A stretch of DNA of 5,943 nucleotides, from NCBI GenBank assembly GCA_021779655.1, contig JAJYAF010000152.1:1-5943 (forward strand), read 5' to 3'. Origin of the DNA: Pseudomonadota bacterium. Lineage in GTDB: Bacteria > Pseudomonadota > Alphaproteobacteria > Acetobacterales > Acetobacteraceae. Below the pieces are notes generated by a model that had not been told where the DNA came from, made no database searches, and was given only the letters and a program-made list of their open reading frames with translations. A program made the position numbers and the translations under genes. Numbering within the stretch: position 1 is the stretch's first letter; each line of letters opens with the position of its first letter. This document shows positions 1 through 5,757 of the stretch, piece after piece.

Positions 1-1188
1 CCACAGCAGCGCCACCAGCACGGTGCCGGCGCCGCCCAGCACCACCGCCGCTACCGCGCCCATCAGCGCGGCGGTGAACCCGCTTTCCATTTCTCCCAGC
101 TGGTTCGAGGCGTTGATGAACAGGAAGTTCACGGCGCTGACACGGCCGCGCATGCCCTCCGTCGTGGCGAGCTGCACCAGGGAAAGCCGGATGACCACGC
201 TTACCGTATCCGCCGCGCCCGTGACGAACAGGGCGATCAGCGAAAGGATGAAGCTGCGCGACAGGCCGAACAGGATGGTTGCAAACCCGAACAGGATGAC
301 CGCCTGGAACATACGCCGGCCCACCCGCCGGCGCAGTGGAAAGCGGGCGAGGGCCAGGGTGGCGATCAGGGCGCCGATGGCCGGCGCCCCGCGCAACAGG
401 CCCAGGCCCCACGGGCCGGCATGGAAAATGTCGCGGGCGTAAATGGGCAGCAGCGCGGTGGCGCCGCCCAGCAGCACGTCAAATAGATCGAGCGAGATCG
501 TGCCGAGCATGGCGGGATGGCGCCGCACGAAGCCCACGCCGGCGAAAAGCGCGGCAAGGCTGGGCGGCTCTTTCGGCGCGACCGGGCGGTCCATTGCGAT
601 CGCGCCGTTGAGCAGGCAGGCCAGCAGCCACAGAGCCGCCATCAGCCCGTAAGGCGCGGCGGGAGAAAACGCGTAGGCGATCCCGCCCAGAGCCGGCCCG
701 GCGATGCTGGAGAGTTGCAACGCGCCGCTTGCCAGGGCGGTGCCCTCCTGCAACAGCCCTTCGGGCACCACGCCGGGGACCATCGCCGCGCTGGCCGGGC
801 TGCCGAAGGCGCGCGCCGCGCCGAAGAGCATCACCGCAAGGAAGATCTCTCCCACCGTGAGCCATCCGGCCAAGCTGCCCCAGCCGAGCAGCAGGGCAAC
901 CAGCGCTTCGACAAGCTGGCAGGCTTGCAGCAATTGCTTGCGCGCGTAGCGATCGGCCGCGTGGCCGGCCGCGAAGGTGAGCAATGCCACCGGCAGGAAC
1001 TGCCACAGCCCGAGCAGGCCGAGATCGAAGGCGCTGCGGGTGAGCGCATAGACCTGCCAGCCGACCGCGACGACGCCCATCTGGTAGGCAAGCGTGGAGC
1101 AGACGCGGCCCAGCGAGAAAAGCACGAAAGGCTTGTGGCGCAGGAGCAGGCGGGCACCGCCGGGAGCGGCGGCGGCATCGGATGGCAT
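1..1188 (-). CDS. MFS transporter, EntS/MFS_3-like exporter (3' end outside window)
   Basis: This is a proton-driven inner-membrane carrier, most likely an exporter; the substrate cannot be told from sequence. The frame stays open from an ATG at 1188 to base 1, giving 396 residues, so only the C-terminal end is missing (family members are usually about 400-430 residues). Hydrophobic helices run through the whole stretch. The loop between helices 2 and 3 has a motif A-like signature, GHAADRYARK, at residues 75-84. A GPALGG turn lies at about residues 164-169. After the central loop there is a typical MFS_3 stretch, LLGGATALLPIYARDIF. ATG 1188 is the only plausible start because an in-frame TGA lies 30 bp upstream with no other start codon between. 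The ribosome site is poor: AAGG lies only two bases before the ATG. The gene follows icd on the same strand but is separated by 230 bp of repeats, so co-transcription is doubtful. The fold call is firm, the subfamily less so. Confidence 0.9.
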   Translation of the reverse strand, partial: MPSDAAAAPGGARLLLRHKPFVLFSLGRVCSTLAYQMGVVAVGWQVYALTRSAFDLGLLGLWQFLPVALLTFAAGHAADRYARKQLLQACQLVEALVALLLGWGSLAGWLTVGEIFLAVMLFGAARAFGSPASAAMVPGVVPEGLLQEGTALASGALQLSSIAGPALGGIAYAFSPAAPYGLMAALWLLACLLNGAIAMDRPVAPKEPPSLAALFAGVGFVRRHPAMLGTISLDLFDVLLGGATALLPIYARDIFHAGPWGLGLLRGAPAIGALIATLALARFPLRRRVGRRMFQAVILFGFATILFGLSRSFILSLIALFVTGAADTVSVVIRLSLVQLATTEGMRGRVSAVNFLFINASNQLGEMESGFTAALMGAVAAVVLGGAGTVLVALLW

Positions 1189-1197
1189 GACCTTATC

Positions 1198-1251
1198 TAT
1201 ACCAGCCCCGGTTTTTCATCGACTCTTCGGGTTCGGCGGCGGGCTGGTATA
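1198..1251. repeat. 11-bp perfect inverted repeat with 32-nt loop
   Basis: TATACCAGCCC at 1198-1208 is the exact reverse complement of GGGCTGGTATA at 1241-1251. The left arm starts only 10 bp upstream of the MFS start codon. Both ends share the TATACC/GGTATA boundary with the hairpins of the neighbouring 74-bp repeats, and the sequence just outside the right arm (AAGTCTTTGATTTCG) resembles the matching part of those repeats (AAACCTTTGATTTCG). It therefore looks like a diverged relative of the same element. There is no T-tract after either arm, so it does not look like an intrinsic terminator. Its role is unknown. Confidence 0.7.
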
Positions 1252-1255
1252 AGTC

Positions 1256-1403
1256 TTTGATTTCGCGCGCGGCCGCCCCGCCAACCCCGCGCGCATACCA
1301 ATCCGCGTCTTCGCGGATTGGTATAAACCTTTGATTTCGCGCGCGGCCGCCCCGCCAACCCCGCGCGCATACCAATCCGCGTCTTCGCGGATTGGTATAA
1401 ACC
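1256..1403. repeat. Two perfect tandem copies of a 74-bp palindromic repeat
   Basis: Bases 1256-1329 and 1330-1403 are identical, and the first six bases of a third copy (TTTGAT) follow at 1404-1409. Each copy holds two stem-loops that touch. The first is an 8-bp GC stem (1265-1272 with 1287-1294, 14-nt loop). The second is a perfect 13-bp stem (1295-1307 with 1312-1324, loop TCTT). The second copy has the same structures 74 bp further on. GGTAT at 1246-1250 could also pair with ATACC at 1295-1299, which offers an alternative fold. The block fills most of the spacer between icd and the MFS gene. No T-tract follows the stems, so they resemble REP- or MITE-like intergenic elements more than terminators, although they could block transcription or stabilise the icd mRNA 3' end. 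No transposase is nearby. A short open frame across the block looks like a product of the repeat rather than a gene. Confidence 0.92.
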
Positions 1404-1418
1404 TTTGATCCGGCGCGG

Positions 1419-2888
1419 TCAGCCTTCGCCCTGGGGCCGCTCGAAGGCGTCCTTGCCGTCGAATGCCTGGAGTTTCTCGATATGCATCCAGGTGAATTTC
1501 GCGCCGATACGCTGCACCAGATAGCTGATCTCCGGCTGCCCGTTGGCGCTCGACTGGGTGAGCGGGATCGGATGCTTCAGCAAGAAGCGGCAGGCGAAGT
1601 GATCGACCAGGAAGGTCTGCCCGCCGGTTGGCGGATAGACCTGCACCCCCCGGTTGGAGACGCTGTTCAAGCGGAAGGGCGTGTCCTCGGCGATCGCTTC
1701 CAGCATTTTTCCGAGCGCCTCGGCGCCCAGATCGCTTTCCAGAAACACGTCGATCCCCACGAGTTCACGGGAATTCGGCTCGCTATGCGCGGTGAGTTCT
1801 GGCCAGGCGGTGAGTTCGATCTGCCGGTAGGTGCGGGAGGGGAGATTGGAGGTGCGCCCGAGATTAGCGATGAGCTGGTCGGTATAGGCGTCGGTGCCCA
1901 CGCCATGGCCGCGCGGCGAGAGATCGCCGGTGAGGTTCTTTCCCTCGGCCAGCGTGATGAACAGGGCCTGCTCGATCTTCTCGGCCACCGCGAAGGCGCT
2001 GATATGCCGCAGCAGCATGATGGCCGCGCCCAGCAGCGCGGTGGGATTGGCAAGCCCCTTGCCGGCGATCTGCGGGGCGGAGCCGTGCACCGCCTCGAAG
2101 ATCGCGGCATGGTCGCCATGATTGGCCGAGGGGGCGATGCCCAGCCCGCCGACGAGGCCGGCCGCGAGATCCGAGATGATGTCGCCGTTCATGTTGGAGG
2201 TGACGATCACGTCGAACTGTTCGGGCGCCACCACCAGCTGGTGGGCGCAGTTGTCGATGATGATATGGTCCTGTTTGAATTCCGCGTATTCCGGGCCGAC
2301 CTTCTCGAACACCCGCTTCATCGTGCCCTCGGTGAGCTTCATGATGTTCGCCTTGGTGGCGCAGGTCACCTTCCGCCGCTGCTCGGCCCGGGCCAGGGCG
2401 AAGGCGGCGCGGATGACGCGCTCGCAGCCGGGCGCTGTCATCAGCTTCAGGCATTGCGCGACCGAGGTGGTCTGCATGTGCTCGATGCCGGCATAAACGT
2501 CCTCCACGTTCTCCCGGACGATCACCATGTCGATCCCGCGCCCGGAAAACGGTGTGATGACGCCGGGCAGTTCGCGGACCGGGCGGATATTGGCGTAGAG
2601 CTCGAAATATTTGCGCAAGGTGACATTGGCGGATTTCTCGCCGTAGCCAACCGGTGTCTCCAGCGGGCTTTTCAGCGCCAGCCGGTTGCGGGCGATGCTG
2701 TCCAGGGTTTCGCGCGGCACCCCGGTGGCAAGGCCTTTCTTGAAGACCTGTGCGCCGGCCTCCGCCATCTCCCATTCGATCGGGGCGCCGGCCGCCTGTA
2801 ATATCCGGAAGGTCGCGGCCATCACCTCCGGCCCGATGCCATCGCCGGGCAGGGCGGTGACCGTGATCTTGGGTGCGGTTTTGGTCAT
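1419..2888 (-). CDS. icd: Isocitrate dehydrogenase, long homodimeric type with extra C-terminal domain
   Basis: This cytoplasmic TCA-cycle enzyme converts isocitrate to 2-oxoglutarate and CO2 with reduction of NAD(P). The protein has 489 residues. The core domain opens with LPGDGIGPEV (13-22). By alignment to E. coli Icd, isocitrate is held by S86, N88, R92, R102 and R125, the catalytic pair is Y132 and K179, and the metal ligands are D212, D236 and D240. The signature NMNGDIISDLAAGLVGG spans 232-248. The core ends near 348. A further 140 residues or so match the Thermus/Rickettsia-type long enzymes rather than the roughly 415-residue E. coli type. The cofactor loop reads APQIAGKGLANP, so the residues matching E. 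coli K344, Y345 and V351 are Q273, I274 and A280, closer to NAD-using relatives. ATG 2888 is preferred over an in-frame GTG at 2939 because homology begins right after it and GGGGA lies 7 nt upstream. The gene is 57 bp downstream of the transglycosylase gene with no clear terminator between. Confidence 0.95.
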   Translation of the reverse strand: MTKTAPKITVTALPGDGIGPEVMAATFRILQAAGAPIEWEMAEAGAQVFKKGLATGVPRETLDSIARNRLALKSPLETPVGYGEKSANVTLRKYFELYANIRPVRELPGVITPFSGRGIDMVIVRENVEDVYAGIEHMQTTSVAQCLKLMTAPGCERVIRAAFALARAEQRRKVTCATKANIMKLTEGTMKRVFEKVGPEYAEFKQDHIIIDNCAHQLVVAPEQFDVIVTSNMNGDIISDLAAGLVGGLGIAPSANHGDHAAIFEAVHGSAPQIAGKGLANPTALLGAAIMLLRHISAFAVAEKIEQALFITLAEGKNLTGDLSPRGHGVGTDAYTDQLIANLGRTSNLPSRTYRQIELTAWPELTAHSEPNSRELVGIDVFLESDLGAEALGKMLEAIAEDTPFRLNSVSNRGVQVYPPTGGQTFLVDHFACRFLLKHPIPLTQSSANGQPEISYLVQRIGAKFTWMHIEKLQAFDGKDAFERPQGEG

Positions 2889-2945
2889 GGCGGAATCCCC
2901 GATGCTGTTGGACAGGGCGCTTATAGGCCGCCGCGCCACGCCGCG

Positions 2946-4634
2946 CTACCGCAGCGCAGCATCCGCCAGCGTGCCGGGGCCGGACAGGCGGGGGAAACCG
3001 CCCTCCGCGATCTCGTCCAGACTGCGCGGCTTGAGGCCGATTTCCTCCGCGTAGATCCAGCTATCCGCCAGCACCTGGCGGACGAAACGGCGGGTATCGT
3101 CGTTCGGGATCGTCTCGATGAACAGCAGCGGGTCACGCTCCGTCCCGGGCCTGCCATACCAGCCGGTGGCGGCGTTCGGCCCGGCGTTGTAGCTGGCGAG
3201 AATGGCGAGCAGATTGTCGCCGATGCCCGGCTGATCGCTGAGGTAGCGGAGATAGCCTTGCCCCAGCGCCAGATTGGCCGAAGGATCGCCGGCCGCGCCC
3301 GCGATGCCCTGGCTTTGCGCGATGAACCGCGCCGTGACCGGCATCAGCTGCATCAGCCCGCGCGCGCCCGCCGCCGAGACGGCCTGCGCGTCGAAGCCGG
3401 ATTCGGTGCGGGTGAGCGCATAGACCAGCGGCGGATCCACGGTGAAGCCGCCATCGGGATGCAGGGCGGGAAGCGGCAGGCGGGCATCGGCTATGGCGTT
3501 GTCTTCCGCGCCCGTCTGGCCGGCGACGGCGATAGCCACATCCATGAGACCGGCATGGGCCGCCACGGTCATGACGGAACGGGCGAAGCCGGGATAGTCC
3601 TTGATTTCCGGCCATAGGGTCCGCAGCGCCGCCGCCGCCTGGCCGGTGGCGCCGATTTGCAGCAGGGCGAAGGCGAGATGGCCGTTCGGAATCGCGTCCA
3701 CCGCGGTGATATCGGCTTCCGTGAGCAGGGGGGCGGTGCCGCCGGCGCCCGAATCCGCGCCCAGCAGGCGGCTGGCCAGCATGCCGTAGAACGTATCACC
3801 GGCCGTGGCCGCCCGGGCCAGCCAGTTCAAGTACTCGTCCGGGCGCTGAAGCCGCAGCATCGCGCGGGCGGCCCAGAAATCGGCGGCGGCGCGATCGTCG
3901 TCGGAGATCCTGGCCATGGCCGCGGCGTGGACGAACGCGAGCCCGGCCGCCGGAATCTCGCCCCGCTGCCACGCGGCGAGCCCATGGGCGAAGGCGTTCC
4001 GCCAGGCAGGGTTTTCCCGCGCTGCCGACGGCCTGGCCGCGCCGGCGGGGGCGAGCACGGTCTCCGGCAGCAGGGCAAGGCCCGGCGCCGGCAGGGCACG
4101 CGCCGCTTGCGGCGATTTCCGCCGCAGCAGCGCGTAGATGGCCGGCGCGGCAGGCTGGCCGCCATATTGCGCGAGCCAGGATGTAAGCTCGGACACGGAG
4201 GCGATATACCCCGCGCTCAGGTAACGGTCCGCGAGGATGGGGCCGAGCAGGCTGGTGTCCTGCAACCGGCCGATAAGCGTGTCGGCCTGCGGGTACGCGC
4301 CTCGCGCCTGGAGCGCCATGATCCGGCGGTATTGCGCGACCGCGCCGGGCGGCAGAGGCTGCGGCAGCACGATTTCCACGTCCGGCCCGAGCGCGCCGCG
4401 CGGCACCGCATAGGCGACGGCGGTATCCCCGCCCATGGCGGCTGGACCCGAATCGGACGAACCCGTACCGGCCGGAATTGCTGCTGGGGGGTGAAACGCC
4501 GCTCCGTCCCCCGGAATCGGGGAACCTGCCCACGCCGCCGCTGCCGGCATGGCGTTGAGGGCAAGCAACACGGCGGTGGCGAGGCCAATCTTCGCGGTGT
4601 TCGGGCGGGCGAGCTTTTGCAAGGCTCCGCGCAT
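2946..4634 (-). CDS. Soluble lytic murein transglycosylase (Slt70-like, GH23)
   Basis: This periplasmic enzyme cleaves the MurNAc-GlcNAc bond of peptidoglycan and forms 1,6-anhydro-MurNAc ends. From ATG 4634 it has 562 residues. The N-terminus is a signal peptide: basic n-region (R2, K7, R10, K15), hydrophobic core about 16-28, then Ala-rich cleavage region about 30-36. An Ala/Pro-rich linker follows. Next is an alpha-helical region of about 80-390, like the Slt superhelical U domain. The C-terminal SLT domain has the catalytic glutamate E411 in TRTESGFDA, then GARGLMQLMP (423-432) and ASYNAGP (480-486), the order and spacing typical of the family. An in-frame TTG at 4670 would add 12 residues. 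I prefer ATG because it gives a compact signal peptide, but neither start has a Shine-Dalgarno sequence. Slt70 of E. coli is somewhat longer (about 645 residues), with the difference in the helical part. It may be co-transcribed with icd, though no functional link is evident. Confidence 0.93.
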   Translation of the reverse strand: MRGALQKLARPNTAKIGLATAVLLALNAMPAAAAWAGSPIPGDGAAFHPPAAIPAGTGSSDSGPAAMGGDTAVAYAVPRGALGPDVEIVLPQPLPPGAVAQYRRIMALQARGAYPQADTLIGRLQDTSLLGPILADRYLSAGYIASVSELTSWLAQYGGQPAAPAIYALLRRKSPQAARALPAPGLALLPETVLAPAGAARPSAARENPAWRNAFAHGLAAWQRGEIPAAGLAFVHAAAMARISDDDRAAADFWAARAMLRLQRPDEYLNWLARAATAGDTFYGMLASRLLGADSGAGGTAPLLTEADITAVDAIPNGHLAFALLQIGATGQAAAALRTLWPEIKDYPGFARSVMTVAAHAGLMDVAIAVAGQTGAEDNAIADARLPLPALHPDGGFTVDPPLVYALTRTESGFDAQAVSAAGARGLMQLMPVTARFIAQSQGIAGAAGDPSANLALGQGYLRYLSDQPGIGDNLLAILASYNAGPNAATGWYGRPGTERDPLLFIETIPNDDTRRFVRQVLADSWIYAEEIGLKPRSLDEIAEGGFPRLSGPGTLADAALR

Positions 4635-4643
4635 GGCCGAGGC

Positions 4644-4670
4644 GGTATACGTCCAGGGCCGGTGAGGCAA
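4644..4670 (-). promoter_or_regulatory. Weak candidate promoter giving a near-leaderless transglycosylase mRNA
   Basis: On the minus strand, TTGCCT (4665-4670) and TATACC (4644-4649) are separated by 15 bp, shorter than the usual 16-18. The -10 box ends 9 bp before ATG 4634, so transcription would begin at or next to the start codon. This would fit the lack of a ribosome site there. The evidence is only two partial hexamer matches, and TTG 4670, the alternative start, overlaps the -35 box. Confidence 0.2.
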
Positions 4671-4673
4671 GGG

Positions 4674-4722
4674 CTATTCATGAGAATAGTCGCAATTTTG
4701 CGATAATGCTGGCGATCTCGCC
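4674..4722. promoter_or_regulatory. AT-rich spacer with three short inverted repeats upstream of the transglycosylase
   Basis: Three perfect inverted repeats lie in 49 bp. CTATTC/GAATAG pairs 4674-4679 with 4684-4689 around ATGA. CGCAA/TTGCG pairs 4691-4695 with 4698-4702. GGCGA/TCGCC pairs 4711-4715 with 4718-4722. The surrounding spacer 4671-4762 is much richer in A and T than the flanking genes and carries TTAACC and CATTAT on the minus strand. It is the natural place for the transglycosylase promoter and the end of the glycosylase transcript. The two inner repeats have loops of only 2 nt, so they suit protein-binding sites better than RNA hairpins. No known operator was recognised. Confidence 0.35.
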
Positions 4723-4752
4723 GGTTAAGGATCGTCAGATGTTATTATGACG

Positions 4753-5664
4753 TTAATTTAATGTGGATTCGCCGGTTTCGAGCCGCTGCCGCAGCGACAG
4801 CAGGTCGTGCCAGGCGGCCTTTTTGGCGCCTGGCGTGCGCAGCAGATAGGCCGGGTGGTAGGTGGGCAGGCAGGCGACCGGGAGATCGGCCCCGGGCACC
4901 TGCAACTGCCGCCAATGCCCGCGCAGCCGGGTTATGCCGCTTTGGCCGAGCGGCGAGGGCAGCAGGGCCTTGGCCGGGACGCCGCCCAGGAGCACCGCGC
5001 AGGAGGGCTTGAGCAGCGCGATATGCCGATGCAGAAACGGCAGGCAGAGGGCGATTTCGGTTTCCGTGGGCGCGCGGTTGCCGGGCGGCCGCCAGGGCAC
5101 CACGTTCACGATCCGCACGGTTTCACGGTCCAGCCCGATGCTGGCCAGCATTTTGTCCAGCAACTGCCCGGCGGCGCCGACGAAGGGGCGGCCGATGCGG
5201 TCTTCCTCGGCGCCGGGCGCCTCACCGATGAACATGATCCTCGCATCGTCCGGGCCATCGGCAAAGACCAGCCGGGTAGCGGTGTCGCGCAGCGCGCAGC
5301 CGGTGAAGGAGTCCATCGCGGCTCTCAGCGCTTCCAGCGTCGCGCAGGCGGCGGCGAGTTCCGCCGCCTGCGCCGGCCCGGCGGGCAATGCGGCGGCGGC
5401 CGGGCGGGGGCGGGGCGCGGCTGCCGGCGGTTCGGCGCGCGATTCAACGGGCGCCCGCTCAACCGGCGCCCGCTCAACCGTCACTCGCGCGGGCTGCCGG
5501 CGGTTGAGCGGGGAATCCAGCAGGTATTCATCCGCGCCCCACGCGATTTGCAGGGCGATTTGCAGGGCGATCTGCTGGGCAACTCCCTGGGTAATTCCCT
5601 GGGCGGTCTTCTGGGCGTTTTCCGCCGCCGGGGATCTCGACTCGGGGGGTGTCAGCCTGTTCAC
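4753..5664 (-). CDS. Uracil-DNA glycosylase, family 4-like, alphaproteobacterial form
   Basis: It excises uracil from DNA by cutting the N-glycosidic bond, the first step of base excision repair. The 303-residue protein has the family 4 motifs in order: GEAPG at 147-151, then [17 protein letters not shown] (153-169), [11 protein letters not shown] (187-197), and the HPAYLLR motif at 270-276. Classical family 4 enzymes bind a 4Fe-4S cluster through four cysteines. Here the matching positions are F120, C123, W191 and C207, so two ligands are missing. From memory, related alphaproteobacterial proteins share this change, so it is probably not a mutation of this strain. Residues 1 to about 105 are an extension of low complexity, with an Ala/Gln tetrapeptide repeat (17-40), a LLDSPLNR patch (48-55), and an Ala/Pro-rich linker. 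The start is GTG 5664; an in-frame TAA lies 30 bp upstream and no other usual start codon lies between. No Shine-Dalgarno is visible. The gene is divergent from ETF-QO. Confidence 0.92.
   Translation of the reverse strand: MNRLTPPESRSPAAENAQKTAQGITQGVAQQIALQIALQIAWGADEYLLDSPLNRRQPARVTVERAPVERAPVESRAEPPAAAPRPRPAAAALPAGPAQAAELAAACATLEALRAAMDSFTGCALRDTATRLVFADGPDDARIMFIGEAPGAEEDRIGRPFVGAAGQLLDKMLASIGLDRETVRIVNVVPWRPPGNRAPTETEIALCLPFLHRHIALLKPSCAVLLGGVPAKALLPSPLGQSGITRLRGHWRQLQVPGADLPVACLPTYHPAYLLRTPGAKKAAWHDLLSLRQRLETGESTLN
5445..5474. repeat. 15-bp in-frame tandem repeat in the glycosylase linker
   Basis: Two 15-bp units, 5445-5459 and 5460-5474, differ at one base (CAACG/CAACC at position 5) and both continue GGCGCCCGCT. 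They encode two adjacent VERAP-type pentapeptides in the N-terminal linker. Being a multiple of three, the duplication keeps the reading frame. Confidence 0.8.
5545..5616. repeat. 12-bp repeat encoding six tetrapeptides in the glycosylase N-terminus
   Basis: A 12-bp period runs for 72 bp. The copies at 5543-5554 and 5555-5566 (GCGATTTGCAGG) are identical, the next (5567-5578) has two changes, and three more diverged units follow, most ending in CTGG. They encode residues 17-40 as [24 protein letters not shown]. The pattern suggests growth by replication slippage in a segment under weak constraint. Confidence 0.8.
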
Positions 5665-5693
5665 ATTCGCGCCATTCGCTGGGATGCCCGCAC

Positions 5694-5723
5694 TTTACGC
5701 AACGGCGGTGGCGTTCGTATAGT
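5694..5723 (+). promoter_or_regulatory. Candidate sigma70-type promoter for the ETF-QO gene
   Basis: TTTACG at 5694-5699 matches four of six -35 consensus bases, and TATAGT at 5718-5723 matches five of six -10 bases, with an 18-bp spacer. The -10 box ends 34 bp before the start codon, leaving room for a short leader with a ribosome site. The spacer 5665-5757 must also serve the divergent glycosylase gene. For that direction I see only an overlapping TATACG on the minus strand with no well-spaced -35 box. Confidence 0.45.
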
Positions 5724-5744
5724 CCGGCCCACGCAATAAGAACC

Positions 5745-5749
5745 AGGAG
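5745..5749 (+). promoter_or_regulatory. Shine-Dalgarno site of the ETF-QO gene
   Basis: AGGAG lies 8 nt before ATG 5758. It helps choose that start over the overlapping out-of-frame ATG at 5754. It is the clearest ribosome site among the genes whose starts lie in the window. Confidence 0.8.
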
Positions 5750-5757
5750 CAGGATGG

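Noticed and set aside
1193..1375. 60-codon minus-strand frame across the 74-bp repeats
   Set aside because: It is made almost entirely of repeat sequence. Because 74 is not a multiple of three, the two copies are read in different frames, so there is no conserved peptide. No ribosome site was seen.
1295..1398. The 13-bp hairpins as intrinsic terminators of icd
   Set aside because: The stems are strong enough, but neither strand has a T-tract after the stem, and AT pairs lie at the base of the stem instead.
1256..1403. Repeats as a CRISPR array
   Set aside because: The copies are directly adjacent and identical over the full 74-bp unit, with no variable spacers and no cas genes nearby.
1482..2801. 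Long open frame (439 codons) on the plus strand opposite icd
   Set aside because: It lies wholly antisense to a clear enzyme gene, its product has the His/Gly/Arg-rich make-up of antisense frames in GC-rich DNA, and it shows no recognisable motif or ribosome site.
2889..2939. GTG 2939 as the start of isocitrate dehydrogenase
   Set aside because: The 17 extra residues have no family resemblance, while ATG 2888 directly precedes the conserved N-terminal strand and has a GGGGA site at suitable distance.
3657..4706. 349-codon open frame on the plus strand opposite the transglycosylase
   Set aside because: The product is Arg/Gly-rich low-complexity sequence with no motif; the opposite strand encodes a complete catalytic domain and signal peptide.
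4726..4761. TTAA-rich motifs as a CtrA-type cell-cycle regulator site
   Set aside because: The TTAA half-sites present are not spaced as TTAA-N7-TTAA, so the match is no better than expected in an AT-rich spacer.
4807..5739. 310- and 286-codon open frames on the plus strand opposite the glycosylase
   Set aside because: Both overlap the glycosylase gene, and the GC-rich codon bias explains the lack of stops.
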